A stretch of 48,690 bases of DNA from Alphaproteobacteria bacterium (lineage in GTDB: Bacteria; Pseudomonadota; Alphaproteobacteria; UBA828): positions 1 to 48,690 of the forward strand of contig JAJDXK010000089.1 of NCBI GenBank assembly GCA_022823305.1. The letters are read 5' to 3'. Below are positions 9,009-18,263 of the stretch, in pieces (position 1 is the stretch's first letter; each line of letters opens with the position of its first letter). The notes beneath the pieces are model-generated. The model did not search any database. It saw only the letters and a list, made by a program, of their open reading frames with translations, and was not told the DNA's origin. A program made the translations under genes and the position numbers.

Positions 9009-12006
9009 CCCGCTTGCCTCCCTCCGGATCGTAGAACACCGGCTCGGCGATCGTGCAGCGGACGAACTTCTTGGCCTGGTTTGCGTGGACGGCCTCGCCC
9101 AAGCGCGCGCGGCCGCCCTTCACCAGCGCGAGCGCGATGGAGCGTCCGACCGCGGGGCTCATGTAGCTGGAGGTGACGTGGCCGATCATCGGCACCGGCG
9201 GGCGCCCCGGCCTGTCCACGAGCTGCGCGCCTTCCGCCAGCACGACCTTCGGGTCGTCGGTGAGGATGCCGACGAGCTGCTTGCGGTCGGCGCGCTTGTT
9301 GTCCTCGCGGATCCAGGCGCGCTTGCCGAGGAAGTCCGCCTTCTTCTTCGAGACGATCCAGTCCATGCCGAGGTCCTGCGGCGTGGTGGTGCCGTCGGTC
9401 TCCTGGCCCACGATGATGAAGCCGCGCTCGGCGCGGAGCACGTGCATCGCCTCGGTGCCGTAGGGGGTGATGCCGTGCGCGGCGCCCGCCTCCATCAGCG
9501 CCTCCCACACGTGGCGGCCGTGGTGCCAGGGCACGTTGATCTCGAAGCTGAGCTCGCCGGTGAAGCTGATGCGGAAGACGCGCGCGCCCACGCCCGCGAC
9601 GGTGCCCTCCCTGACGCTCATGAAGGGGAAGGAGTCCGCGTCCAGCGCCAGCCCCGGCGCCACTGCGGCGAGCACGTCGCGGGCCTTTGGCCCGGCGAGG
9701 GCGAGCGTCGCCCACTGCTCGGTGACCGAGGTGCACCAGACCCTGAGCTCCGGCCACTCGGTCTGCACCCACTCCTCGAGCCACTCCAGCACGTGCGCCG
9801 CGTTGCCCGTGGTGGTGGTCATCAGGTAGTGGTCCTCAGCCAGGCGCGCGGTGGTGCCGTCGTCGAAGACCATGCCGTCGTCGCCGCACATCAGCCCGTA
9901 GCGCACGCGGCCCACCTTCAGCGTCGAGAAGGCGTTGGTGTAGAGGCGGTCGAGCAGGGTGGCCGCGTCCGGCCCCCGGATGTCGATCTTGCCGAGGGTC
10001 GACGCGTCGAGCACGCCCACCGCCGCGCGCACCGCGCGGCACTCGCGCGCCACCGCCGCGTGCTTGTCCTCGCCCCTGCGCGGGTACCACCAGGGCCGGT
10101 GCCACTGGCCCACGGGCTCGAACACGGCGCCCGCCGCCTCGTGCCACTCGTGCATCGCCGTGCGCCGCACCGGGTCCATCAGCGCGCCGCGGTCGCGGCC
10201 TGCCAGCGCGCCGAAGGTGACCGGCGTGTAGGGCGGGCGGTAGGTGGTAAAGCCCACCTCGGGCACGGATTTGCCGAGCGCGTCCGCCAGGATGGCGAGG
10301 CCGTTGACGTTCGCCGTCTTGCCCTGGTCGGTGCCCATGCCGACGGTGGTGTAGCGCTTGACGTGCTCGACAGAGCGGAAGCCCTCGCGCGCGGCAAGCC
10401 GGATGTCGGCCGCGGTCACGTCGTCCTGGTGGTCGACCATGTGCTTGGCCTTGCCGTGGCCGACGGGCTTCAGCCCCGGCGCGAGCCAGAAGGGAGCGAT
10501 GGCGCCGGGCTCGGGCGCATCGCTGGGCGGGGCAGGCGGCGCCCTCCCGTCGCCGAAGCCGGCCGCGTGTGCCGCCCGCGCGCCGGCGGCAGCACCGTCG
10601 GCCAGGCAGGCGGCGAGGCCGAAGCTGCCGGCGGCGGCGCCCGCGACCTCCAGCGCCTGCGTCGCCTCGCCGGGAAGGAAGATCCCGCGCGCCTCCTCGA
10701 AGGTCAGCCTGCCGGCGGACTGGCAGAAGAGGTGCACCGCCGGGTTCCAGCCGCCGGAGACGAGCACGCTGTCGCAGCCGATGCGCCAGCGCCCGCCGCC
10801 CAGCCCGCCGTCCTCGCCGAGGGCGGCCACGGTGACGGCCTGCACGCGCCTCGTGCCGTGGGTGGCGGCGATGACGGCGCCGGTGTAGAGCGCGACGCCC
10901 GCCTCCTTCAGCGTCGCAGCCAGCGGCGCCGCAGGCTCGGGCCGGCAATCGACCACGGCGAGGACCTTGCCGCCCGCCGCGACGATGTCGTGCGCCACCT
11001 CGTAGGCATCGTCGTTGTTGGTGAAGAGCACCGGCAGCCTGCCGGGCAGCGCGGCAAAGTGGTTGACGTAGCGCTGCGCCGCAGACGCCAGCATCACGCC
11101 CGGGCGGTCGTTGTCGGCGAACACGAGCGGGCGCTCGTGGGCGCCGGTGGCGAGCACCACGCGGCGCGCCTTGACGGTCCACAGGCGCTGGCGGGTCAGG
11201 TGGGCCGGTGCGTCCGGGCCGAGATGGTCGGTGCGGCGCTCCAGCGCCGCAAGCGTGTTGTGGTCGTAGTAGCCGAAGAGGGTGGTGCGCGTGAGCACCT
11301 GCACCTCCGGCATGGCGGCGAGGCGCGCGGCTGCGGCTTGCGCCCATTCCGCGCCGTCCATGCCGTCGACGCGATGGCGCAGGCCCTGCAGCGCGCCGCC
11401 GAGCGCGGGCTGCTCGTCCACCAGCAGCACGCGGGCGCCGGTCTCGCCGGCGGCGAGGGCGGCACCGAGCCCGGCCGGGCCGCCGCCGACCACCAGCACG
11501 TCGCAGTGGACGTTCATCCTGTCGTAGATGTCGGGGTCGGGCTCCTCGGGCGCGCGGCCGAGCCCCGCCATGCGCCGGATGGCGGGCTCGTACACCGCCT
11601 TCCAGAACGAGGCCGGCCAGAGGAAGGTCTTGTAGTAGAAGCCGGCGGGGAAGAGCGGCGCGAGCCTGCCGGTCCAGGCGGCGAGGTCGCACGACGCGCT
11701 CGGCCAGGCGTTGACGCCGGCGGCGACGAGCCCGTCGTGGAGCTCGACCTGGGTCGCGCGCAGGTTGGGCTCGGTGCGCGCGCCCTCGCCGAGCTGCACC
11801 AGCGCCGAGGGCTCCTCGGCGCCGGCGGTGAGGATGCCGCGCGGGCGGTGGTACTTGAATGACCGGCTGGTCAGGTGCACGCCGTTCGCGATCAGGGCCG
11901 ACGCCAGCGTGTCACCGGCGAAGCCCCGGTAGCGGCGGCCGTTGAAGGCGAAGCGCAGGCGCTGTGTGCGGTCGATCCGCCCGCCGCTCTCCAGGCGACA
12001 GTTCAT
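9001..12006 (-). CDS. soxA: Sarcosine oxidase, alpha subunit
   Basis: 1001 residues, the normal size. The complex oxidises sarcosine to glycine and passes the methyl carbon to tetrahydrofolate as methylene-THF (or releases formaldehyde), with hydrogen peroxide as the other product. Domains in order are an N-terminal ferredoxin-like region with RYRGFAGDTLASALIANG; an NAD-binding Rossmann motif VLVVGGGPAGLG at about residues 170-181; a second nucleotide-binding region; and a C-terminal aminomethyltransferase/GcvT-like folate domain (about 610-1000, with RAERGFIIVGQETDGTTTP). The ATG at 12006 gives the standard start and overlaps the soxD stop by one base. Confidence 0.96.
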   Translation of the reverse strand: MNCRLESGGRIDRTQRLRFAFNGRRYRGFAGDTLASALIANGVHLTSRSFKYHRPRGILTAGAEEPSALVQLGEGARTEPNLRATQVELHDGLVAAGVNAWPSASCDLAAWTGRLAPLFPAGFYYKTFLWPASFWKAVYEPAIRRMAGLGRAPEEPDPDIYDRMNVHCDVLVVGGGPAGLGAALAAGETGARVLLVDEQPALGGALQGLRHRVDGMDGAEWAQAAAARLAAMPEVQVLTRTTLFGYYDHNTLAALERRTDHLGPDAPAHLTRQRLWTVKARRVVLATGAHERPLVFADNDRPGVMLASAAQRYVNHFAALPGRLPVLFTNNDDAYEVAHDIVAAGGKVLAVVDCRPEPAAPLAATLKEAGVALYTGAVIAATHGTRRVQAVTVAALGEDGGLGGGRWRIGCDSVLVSGGWNPAVHLFCQSAGRLTFEEARGIFLPGEATQALEVAGAAAGSFGLAACLADGAAAGARAAHAAGFGDGRAPPAPPSDAPEPGAIAPFWLAPGLKPVGHGKAKHMVDHQDDVTAADIRLAAREGFRSVEHVKRYTTVGMGTDQGKTANVNGLAILADALGKSVPEVGFTTYRPPYTPVTFGALAGRDRGALMDPVRRTAMHEWHEAAGAVFEPVGQWHRPWWYPRRGEDKHAAVARECRAVRAAVGVLDASTLGKIDIRGPDAATLLDRLYTNAFSTLKVGRVRYGLMCGDDGMVFDDGTTARLAEDHYLMTTTTGNAAHVLEWLEEWVQTEWPELRVWCTSVTEQWATLALAGPKARDVLAAVAPGLALDADSFPFMSVREGTVAGVGARVFRISFTGELSFEINVPWHHGRHVWEALMEAGAAHGITPYGTEAMHVLRAERGFIIVGQETDGTTTPQDLGMDWIVSKKKADFLGKRAWIREDNKRADRKQLVGILTDDPKVVLAEGAQLVDRPGRPPVPMIGHVTSSYMSPAVGRSIALALVKGGRARLGEAVHANQAKKFVRCTIAEPVFYDPEGGKRDG

Positions 12007-12302
12007 CAGCCGCCTTCCGCCTCGCCGCCGGGGACATCGGGGCGCGGCGCGCCCATGGGATAGACGGCGAGCACCTCGTTGTTCACGGTGCTGCGCAGCA
12101 CGTTGAACCAGCGCCGGCAGCCCTCGCGGTGCATCCAGCGCTCGGCGTGAACGCCCTTGGGGTTGGTGCGCATGAAGAGGTAGTCGGCCCAGCCGGCGTC
12201 GTCGGTCGCCGCCGGATCGGGCCGCGCGATATGAGCCTCGCCGCCGTAGCGATACTCGGTCTCGGGCCGGGCGCCGCACCAGGGGCAGTCGATCCAGAGC
12301 AT
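12006..12302 (-). CDS. soxD: Sarcosine oxidase, delta subunit
   Basis: A 98-residue zinc-binding subunit. The N-terminal CPWCG (Cys6, Cys9) and the later H-x3-C pair (His58, Cys62, in WMHREGC) are the conserved metal ligands of SoxD. The segment DYLFMRTNPKGVHAERW is highly typical. It lies 12 bases after soxB and touches soxA, so the operon order is soxB-soxD-soxA-soxG, the classical one. Its role in characterised enzymes is structural. Confidence 0.95.
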   Translation of the reverse strand: MLWIDCPWCGARPETEYRYGGEAHIARPDPAATDDAGWADYLFMRTNPKGVHAERWMHREGCRRWFNVLRSTVNNEVLAVYPMGAPRPDVPGGEAEGG

Positions 12303-12314
12303 GGCCTGCGCCCC

Positions 12315-13565
12315 TCAGTGCGCCACGGCCGCGGCGCCGTGCTCGTCGATCAGCCTGCCCGAGGTGAAGCGATCGAGCGCGAAGGGCGCGTTGAGCGGAT
12401 GCGGCTCGCCGGTGGCTATGGTGTGGGCGAGCACCCAGCCGGAGCCCGGCGTCGACTTGAAGCCGCCGGTGCCCCAGCCGCCGTTGATGTAGAGGTTCTC
12501 CACCGGGGTCTTGCCGATGACGGGCGAGGCGTCGGGGCAGACATCCACGATCCCGCCCCAGGAGCGCATCATGCGCACGCGGCTCACGATCGGGATCAGC
12601 TCCACCAGCGCCCCCATCTGGTCCTCGATGGTGTGGAGCCCGCCGCGCTGGCTGTAGGAGTTGGGCGGGTCGAGGCCGGCGCCGATCACGAGCTCGCCCT
12701 TGTCGGACTGGCTGACGTAGACGTGCACGCCGTTCGACATGATGACGCAGTGGAGCACCGGCTTGAGCGGCTCGGAGACCAGCGCCTGCAGCGGGTGGCT
12801 CTCGATCGGCAGGCGAAAGCCCGCCATCGCCGCCAATACCGAGCTATGCCCTGCCACCACGATGGCGACCTTGCGCGCCGCGATCGCGCCTTGGGTGGTC
12901 TGCACCCCGGTGACGCGGCCTCCCTCCACGTCGATGCCCGTGACCTCGCAGTTCTGGATGATGTCGACGCCGCGCGCGTCCGCGGCCCGGGCGTAGCCCC
13001 AGGCGACGGCGTCGTGCCGCGCGTTGCCGCCGCGCCGTTGCAGGGTGCCGCCCAGGATCGGGTAGCGCGTCGTCGGCGCGGTGTTGAGGATGGGGCAGAA
13101 GGCCTTCACCTGCCCGGTGGTCAGCAGCTCGGCATCGACCGCGTTGAGGTGGTTGGCGTTGACCCGCCGCGTTGCCTCCTGCAGGTCGTGGACGTTGTGG
13201 ATCAGGTTGAGCACGCCGCGCTGGCTGAACATCAGGTTGTAGTTCAGCTCCTGCGCCAGCCCCTCCCACAGCTTGAGCGCGTGCTCGTAGAGCGCGGCGC
13301 TCTCGTCCCACAGGTAGTTGGAGCGGATCACCGTGGTGTTGCGCCCGGTGTTGCCGCCGCCGAGCCAGCCCTTCTCCAGCACCGCGACATCGGTGATGCC
13401 GTGGCGCGCGGCGAGGTAGTAGGCGGTCGCCAGGCCGTGCCCGCCCGCGCCGATGACGACAACCTCGTAGGCCGGCTTCGGCGCAGGGCTGCGCCACTGC
13501 TCGGGCCAGCGCTCGTGGTGGCTCAGCGCGTTGCGGGCGAGGCTGAAGATCGAGAACTTCGTCAT
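12315..13565 (-). CDS. soxB: Sarcosine oxidase, beta subunit
   Basis: 416 residues, DAO-family flavoprotein subunit carrying the sarcosine-oxidising site; in characterised enzymes it holds FAD and a covalently bound FMN. Visible are the dinucleotide motif [18 protein letters not shown] (residues 35-52), [19 protein letters not shown] following it, and near the C-terminus the [17 protein letters not shown] segment. [14 protein letters not shown] is the conserved family start, which fixes the ATG. It is the first gene of the operon. The divergent gap to 13707 (142 bases) must hold its promoter. No regulator or glycine/THF genes are adjacent. Confidence 0.96.
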   Translation of the reverse strand: MTKFSIFSLARNALSHHERWPEQWRSPAPKPAYEVVVIGAGGHGLATAYYLAARHGITDVAVLEKGWLGGGNTGRNTTVIRSNYLWDESAALYEHALKLWEGLAQELNYNLMFSQRGVLNLIHNVHDLQEATRRVNANHLNAVDAELLTTGQVKAFCPILNTAPTTRYPILGGTLQRRGGNARHDAVAWGYARAADARGVDIIQNCEVTGIDVEGGRVTGVQTTQGAIAARKVAIVVAGHSSVLAAMAGFRLPIESHPLQALVSEPLKPVLHCVIMSNGVHVYVSQSDKGELVIGAGLDPPNSYSQRGGLHTIEDQMGALVELIPIVSRVRMMRSWGGIVDVCPDASPVIGKTPVENLYINGGWGTGGFKSTPGSGWVLAHTIATGEPHPLNAPFALDRFTSGRLIDEHGAAAVAH

Positions 13566-13637
13566 CTGTGGAAGCCCGAATACAGGAAGCGCCCGGCCCT
13601 GTCACTCGTGCCCTGGGAGCCGGCCTTGCGGCGCGCC

Positions 13638-13666
13638 TTGACTGGCCGGGGCGGGGGGGCTAGTTG
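13638..13666 (+). promoter_or_regulatory. Possible sigma-70 promoter before the CoA-binding gene
   Basis: TTGACT (13638-13643), a 17-base spacer and TAGTTG (13661-13666) lie 42 bases before the ATG at 13708. The -35 box is good (5 of 6) but the -10 box is poor (2 of 6), so this is tentative. No SAM riboswitch-like fold is apparent in the short leader. Confidence 0.3.
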
Positions 13667-13707
13667 TGCGCCTCCCGCACCCCCGCCGGCATTACGGACT
13701 TCGCACC

Positions 13708-14259
13708 ATGGTCGATGTCGCGATCAAGTCGACGGACGGGCACCCGCTCGTCTTCCTGCCAGAGCACGACGGCTACGCCGACGATCACCTGCGCAACATC
13801 CTGCGCCGGGTCGACACCTTCGCCATGGTGGGCGCCAGCACCCACTGGCGCCGGCCCAGCTTCTACGCCATGAAGTACCTGACCAAGAAGGGCTTCAGGG
13901 TGATCCCCATCAACCCGGGCCGGGCCGGCGAGACGATCCTGGGCGAGACCGTCTACCCGAGCGTCGCAGAGTGTCCCGATCGGCTCGACATGGTGGACAT
14001 CTTCCGCACCTCGGAGGAGGCGCTGGACATCACCAAGGACGTGATCGCGGCGAAGGACGAGAAGGGCATCGAGGTGCTGTGGATGCAGCTCACGGTGCGC
14101 AACGACCATGCCGCGCAGCTCGCCGAGGAGGCCGGGCTCACGGTGGTCATGAACCGCTGCCCCAAGATCGAGTACGCCCGGCTCTCGGGCGAGCTGAGCT
14201 GGAGCGGCATCAACTCGCGGATCGTATCCGCAAAGCGGGCAAGGCCGCTCAAGCAATGA
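13708..14259 (+). CDS. CoA-binding domain protein
   Basis: 183 residues with a Rossmann-type CoA-binding (CoA_binding_2) domain: FAMVGASTHWRRPSFYAMKYL, FRVIPINPG, VDIFRTSEEA, and VLWMQLTVRN with a C-terminal NRCPKIEY. This is the small stand-alone form related to the succinyl-CoA synthetase alpha domain; its substrate is unknown. The ATG at 13708 (MVDVAIKST) is chosen over an in-frame upstream ATG at 13666 because the region before it is not conserved. It overlaps metY by four bases (ATGA). This pairing suggests a role in methionine/cysteine metabolism, which is inference. Confidence 0.85.
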   Translation: MVDVAIKSTDGHPLVFLPEHDGYADDHLRNILRRVDTFAMVGASTHWRRPSFYAMKYLTKKGFRVIPINPGRAGETILGETVYPSVAECPDRLDMVDIFRTSEEALDITKDVIAAKDEKGIEVLWMQLTVRNDHAAQLAEEAGLTVVMNRCPKIEYARLSGELSWSGINSRIVSAKRARPLKQ

Positions 14260-15581
14260 ACGAGATGCAGCGAATCAAGGCGGAGGCCGCCACGGTCAGG
14301 CCCAACGTCGACTACGGCATCGAGACGCTGGCGGTGCACGCCGGCGCGCGCCCCGACCCGGTCACCGGCGCGCGGTCGACGCCGATCTACCAGACCACCT
14401 CCTTCGCCTTCGACGATGCCGACCACGCGGCCGAGCTCTTCAACCTGCAGACCTTCGGCTACATCTATTCGCGCATCACCAACCCCACCGTCGCCGTGCT
14501 GGAGGAGCGCGTGGCGGCGCTGGAGAACGGGCGCGGGGCGGTCGCGGCATCGACCGGCCATGCGGCGCAGTTCCTGGTCGGCGCCACGCTGCTGGAGAGC
14601 GGCGACGAGTTCATCTCGTCCAACAACCTCTACGGCGGCTCGGTGACCCAGTTCGGCGTGAGCTTCAAGAAGCTCGGCTGGAGCTGCCATTTCGTGGACA
14701 TGACCGAGCCCGAGAACGTCGAGCGGGCGATGACCGACAAGGTCAAGTTCATCTTCTGCGAGGGGCTGGCCAATCCCGGCGGCATCGTGCTCGATCTCGA
14801 GGCGATCGCCGAGATCGCGAAGCGCCACGGCATCCCGCTCATCGTCGACAACACGCTGGCCTCGCCCTATCTGTGCCGGCCCTTCGAGCACGGCGCCGAC
14901 CTCGTGGTCCACTCGACCACCAAGTTCATCGGCGGCCACGGCAACACCATGGGCGGCATCGTCGTCGAATCCGGCCGCTTCGATTGGTGGCAGAACGACA
15001 AGTTCCCGAGCATGACGCAGCCGGACCCGGCCTATCACGGGCTCACCTTCGCCGAGACCTTCGGCGATTTCGGCTTCACCATGAAGGTGCGCGCCGTGGC
15101 GCTCCGCGACTACGGCCCCTGCATGGCGGCGCAGGCGGCGTGGAACCTGCTGCAGGGGGTGGAGACGCTTCCCCTGCGCATGGAGCGCCACTGCTCCAAC
15201 GCGCTCGCGGTCGCCCGCTACCTGGAGGGCCACCCCAAGGTCGCCTGGGTCTCCTACGCCGGGCTCGAATCAAACGAGTTCTACGCGCTCGCCCAGAGGT
15301 ACCTGCCGCGCGGCGCCGGCGCGGTCTTCACCTTCGGCGTCAAGGGCGGCTACGAGGCCGGCAACAAGGTGGTGGATGCGGTCAACATGTTCTCGCACCT
15401 CGCCAACATCGGCGACACGCGCAGCCTCATCATCCACCCGGCGTCGACCACGCACCGCCAGCTCACCGACGAGCAGAAGATCAAGGCGGGCGCGGGGCCG
15501 GACGTGGTGCGGCTCTCGGTCGGCATCGAGAGCATCGACGACATCATCGGCGACCTCGATCAGGCCCTCGAGCAGGCCTGA
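14256..15581 (+). CDS. metY: O-acetylhomoserine sulfhydrylase / aminocarboxypropyltransferase
   Basis: 441 residues, Cys/Met-metabolism PLP enzyme. It would make homocysteine from O-acetylhomoserine and sulfide. Signatures are YGIETLAVHAGARPDPVTGAR near the N-terminus, YSRITNPTVAVLEERVAALE in the first quarter, DNTLASPYLCRPFEHGADLV, and the PLP-binding Lys223 in VVHSTTKFIGGHG. The C-terminal region, with NIGDTRSLIIHPASTTH, favours the sulfhydrylase group (long forms with an insertion) over cystathionine gamma-synthase. The start overlaps the stop of the CoA-binding gene. It converges with the DUF59 gene across 21 bases. Confidence 0.93.
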   Translation: MNEMQRIKAEAATVRPNVDYGIETLAVHAGARPDPVTGARSTPIYQTTSFAFDDADHAAELFNLQTFGYIYSRITNPTVAVLEERVAALENGRGAVAASTGHAAQFLVGATLLESGDEFISSNNLYGGSVTQFGVSFKKLGWSCHFVDMTEPENVERAMTDKVKFIFCEGLANPGGIVLDLEAIAEIAKRHGIPLIVDNTLASPYLCRPFEHGADLVVHSTTKFIGGHGNTMGGIVVESGRFDWWQNDKFPSMTQPDPAYHGLTFAETFGDFGFTMKVRAVALRDYGPCMAAQAAWNLLQGVETLPLRMERHCSNALAVARYLEGHPKVAWVSYAGLESNEFYALAQRYLPRGAGAVFTFGVKGGYEAGNKVVDAVNMFSHLANIGDTRSLIIHPASTTHRQLTDEQKIKAGAGPDVVRLSVGIESIDDIIGDLDQALEQA

Positions 15582-15602
15582 CGAACGGGGCCGCTGGGCG
15601 AC

Positions 15603-16346
15603 TCAGGCGGGCGGGGGCGCGGCGCCCTCGGGCCGTGAAGGCCGCGCCGCGCGTTCACGGGCCTCAAGCAGGCCGCGGCAGAGCGCGCCGTTGAACTCCA
15701 TGGCGATGCGCACGCTGGCGAGCGCCCGCAGGTAGTCGTCGAACACCGACGGGTCGAGCGGTCCGCCCTCGGGCGTGACGAAGGCCAGTGCCTCCGGCCC
15801 GGCCGGCCCGCCCAGCCGGGCCCTGATCTCCCGATAGCGGCGCTTCTTCGCCGCGCCGCCTTCCCCGGCGGCGGCGGTACGCTCCAGCACGGCCAGCGTC
15901 ATCGCGGCGAGGGCGGCGGGCGCGAGACCCTGGGCCAGCAGGGCGCGCAGCAGGGCCTCCTGCCGCCCCTGGAAGGCCTTTCGGCGGAAGGTCGCGCGCA
16001 GGTCCGCGAGGTCGTCGTCGCTCCCCGCCTCGCCGAAGGCGGCGCCGAACGCGAGGCCCGCGGCCACACCGCGGTTGACCTGCTCGGCGCACATGTGGTC
16101 GGTCAGTCGGGGGACGACCCGCGTGACCCAGGGGAGCGCGGAAACCGCGTCGCGCATGTCCTCGGCCATCATGTAGGCGAAGTTCGCGGCGCACCAGAAG
16201 GTGGGCAGGCGAAAGTCGACGCAGACGGCGCCGTCCTCCTCCACGGTCACCCCTTCCACGAATCCGAGATCCGTCACCGGCTCGTCGAGCTCCGGGTCGG
16301 TGACGCCGGCCAGCCGCGCCAGGACCTCGTCTTCGCGCGCGCTCAC
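15603..16346 (-). CDS. DUF59/MIP18-type iron-sulfur assembly domain protein
   Basis: 247 residues from a GTG at 16346 (VSAREDEVLARL); the open frame further upstream lies in the gap and is not conserved. Residues 1-100 carry a DUF59/MIP18/PaaD-like domain: DPELDEPVTDLGF (18-30) and TFWCAANF with a single Cys52. Such domains take part in Fe-S cluster assembly or delivery. The remaining ~145 residues are helical and Ala/Arg-rich, and I do not recognise them. It begins 19 bases after the amidohydrolase stop on the same strand, so the two form an operon. From memory, a similar amidohydrolase/DUF59 pair accompanies soluble diiron propane monooxygenase genes in actinobacteria; no such monooxygenase is present here. 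Confidence 0.75.
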   Translation of the reverse strand: MSAREDEVLARLAGVTDPELDEPVTDLGFVEGVTVEEDGAVCVDFRLPTFWCAANFAYMMAEDMRDAVSALPWVTRVVPRLTDHMCAEQVNRGVAAGLAFGAAFGEAGSDDDLADLRATFRRKAFQGRQEALLRALLAQGLAPAALAAMTLAVLERTAAAGEGGAAKKRRYREIRARLGGPAGPEALAFVTPEGGPLDPSVFDDYLRALASVRIAMEFNGALCRGLLEARERAARPSRPEGAAPPPA

Positions 16347-16365
16347 GGTCGTCGCCCGCGGCGCC

Positions 16366-17364
16366 CTAGTTCCAGAGCTTCGCCTTGGCGGCATCGACGT
16401 CGATGTCGTAGAGCGCGGCCGCATTCAGTCCGAGGATCTTCTTCTTGACCTCGGGCGTGAGGTCGACGCCGCGCTCCTGCCTGATGTCGTCCGGCAGCTC
16501 GAAGTCCCAGAACCTCTCCACCAGCCACTTGGGCGTCCAGATGGCGTAGTCGCTGGCGAAGGTGAGCTTGTCCTCGCCCACCCAGAAGAGCAGTTCCGCC
16601 ATCACCTCGGCGAAGTAGCGCGGGCGCGCGTGCATGAAGGGCATCACCACCGCGAGCCCGCCCCAGACGTTCGCCTCCTGCACGGCGATCCAGCAGAAGT
16701 CGTCGAGGCGCGGCAGGCCCACGTGCTCGACGATGAAGGTGAGGTTGGGGAAGTCGGTCGCGGCGTAGTCCACGTCGTGGCAGTCGAAGGCGTCCTTGGC
16801 CAGGGGCGTGATGGTCGGCCCCTTGTGCACGTGCACGTTGGTGATGCCGAGCTGCTCGCAGAGCTCGAAGCAGCGGTAGGCCTCGGTGTCGTTGAGGCGC
16901 CAGCCGCGCGAGGCGCCGCGCCATTCCGCGGTGTAGAGCTTTACGCCTCTGATGTCGTAGGTCTCCTTGAGCGCGTGGATACGCTCCAGCGCCGCGGTGC
17001 CCTCGCGCGGATCGAACGAGCCGTTGAGGATGAAGCGGTCGGGGTGGGCCTGCGCGATGACGGCGTTCTGCTCCGTGGTGTTGAAGCCGTCGATATAGAA
17101 CTCCTTGAGATAGGTAGGCTGGATGATGGCCATGTCGTCCGGGCCGTCGACGAAGAGGTCGTTGTACATGGTCTCCGCGTCGTACTTCTCGAACTTCTCC
17201 TTGGGCCAGACCTCCTGCTCGGGGCTGAGCGCGCTGTGGTAGGCGTAGAAGCAGTCGATGAACTGCTTGCCGTGGACGTTGCGCTGGTTCGCCGGCGCGG
17301 CATCCCAGAAATGGGTGTGTCCGTCGACGACGAAAATCTCCTCCCCGTCGCTGGTCCTGTACAT
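16366..17364 (-). CDS. Amidohydrolase family protein (COG2159 type)
   Basis: 332 residues, a TIM-barrel metal-dependent hydrolase or decarboxylase of the amidohydrolase-2 group. His16 and His18 in VDGHTHFWD form the HxH metal motif. Later ligand candidates are His in IVEHVGLPRLDD and Asp in FASDYAIWTP. A RGVKLYTAEWRG segment lies in the middle. The ATG at 17364 (MYRTSDGEE) follows a GGGAG ribosome-binding site. The substrate is unknown: the family includes decarboxylases (for example of aminocarboxymuconate) and amide or lactone hydrolases. It heads a two-gene operon with the DUF59 gene and is divergent from the cyclase gene, with a 162-base gap between. Confidence 0.85.
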   Translation of the reverse strand: MYRTSDGEEIFVVDGHTHFWDAAPANQRNVHGKQFIDCFYAYHSALSPEQEVWPKEKFEKYDAETMYNDLFVDGPDDMAIIQPTYLKEFYIDGFNTTEQNAVIAQAHPDRFILNGSFDPREGTAALERIHALKETYDIRGVKLYTAEWRGASRGWRLNDTEAYRCFELCEQLGITNVHVHKGPTITPLAKDAFDCHDVDYAATDFPNLTFIVEHVGLPRLDDFCWIAVQEANVWGGLAVVMPFMHARPRYFAEVMAELLFWVGEDKLTFASDYAIWTPKWLVERFWDFELPDDIRQERGVDLTPEVKKKILGLNAAALYDIDVDAAKAKLWN

Positions 17365-17526
17365 CACGCACTCCCTTGCGTTTCGACGCGAAGCGAGGGT
17401 AGACGCCCGCGCGCCAAACACAAGCCGCGATGGCCGGCGCGCAGCGTCACCCCGGTCGCGATATGGCACGCGGCCCGGGCCGCTGCTAAGCTGGCGGCCA
17501 GGTGCAGCACGAAGGGGGATCCGGGG

Positions 17527-18231
17527 ATGGCCGAGCGGATGGTGGACCTGACGTTGACGCTGACCGACAACATGCCGGCGCACAAGCTCTTCCAGCGCCC
17601 GGTCATCGTGCCCCACTACACCCACGAGCAGACCCGCGAGCAGTTCTTCCTCGGGGTGGAGAACGACCGGCTCTCCTTCGCCACCACCTACATGGGCATG
17701 ATCGACCACATCGGCACCCACGTGGACGCCTTCTATCACGTCAATCCCGAGGGCGCGCCGGTGGATCAGATGCCGCTCGACATGTTCATGGGCAAGGCGG
17801 TGTGCTGGGACCTGACCCACATCCCCGACCTCGGCGACATCGACGTGGCCGACTTCGAGGCGGCGGAGGAGAAGGGCGGGGTCAAGGTGGACGGCCACAT
17901 CGTGCTGCTCAACACCGGCCTTCACAACCGCCACTACCCCGACGTGAAGTCGGTGTGGAGCAACCCCGGCATCACCGCCGACGCGACCCACTGGCTCGCC
18001 GACCGGGGCTCCAGGCTGCACGGCGTGGAGGGCCCGTCCACCGACAAGCCCTCGGACAACCTCTTCCCCAACCACCGGGTCTGCCGCGACCGCGCCATCG
18101 CCCACTACGAGTGGCTCATCAACCTCGAGGAGCTGGTGGGCAAGGGAGAGTTCATGTTCTACGGGCCGCCGATCAAGATCGGCAACGGCAGCGGCGCGCC
18201 GGTCCGCGCCTGGGCGATCGTCGACGAGTAG
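17527..18231 (+). CDS. Cyclase family protein (kynurenine formamidase-like hydrolase)
   Basis: 234 residues of the metal-dependent cyclase fold. The motif DHIGTHVDAFYHVN gives His61, His65, Asp67 and His71, the expected H-x-G-T-H-x-D-x3-H metal and active-site set. Members hydrolyse N-formylkynurenine, isatin and related amides or cyclic amides. It is the first gene of a plus-strand run with the CobW GTPase (32 bases on), amidase and isochorismatase-fold hydrolase. That company suggests a role in opening or clipping a nitrogen compound, but the substrate is not evident. The ATG at 17527 is preceded by a purine-rich AAGGGGGAT. Confidence 0.85.
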   Translation: MAERMVDLTLTLTDNMPAHKLFQRPVIVPHYTHEQTREQFFLGVENDRLSFATTYMGMIDHIGTHVDAFYHVNPEGAPVDQMPLDMFMGKAVCWDLTHIPDLGDIDVADFEAAEEKGGVKVDGHIVLLNTGLHNRHYPDVKSVWSNPGITADATHWLADRGSRLHGVEGPSTDKPSDNLFPNHRVCRDRAIAHYEWLINLEELVGKGEFMFYGPPIKIGNGSGAPVRAWAIVDE

Positions 18232-18263
18232 ACGGCCCGCGCCCACGTCGGGATGAGGCGCCG

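Noticed and set aside
8719..11862. Thousand-codon open frame on the plus strand across soxG/soxA
   Set aside because: Composition is that of an antisense shadow; the opposite strand encodes unmistakable sarcosine oxidase subunits.
13566..13707. SAM or other riboswitch upstream of the CoA-binding/metY genes
   Set aside because: The leader is short and shows none of the conserved SAM-II type helices or A-rich strand that I could recognise.
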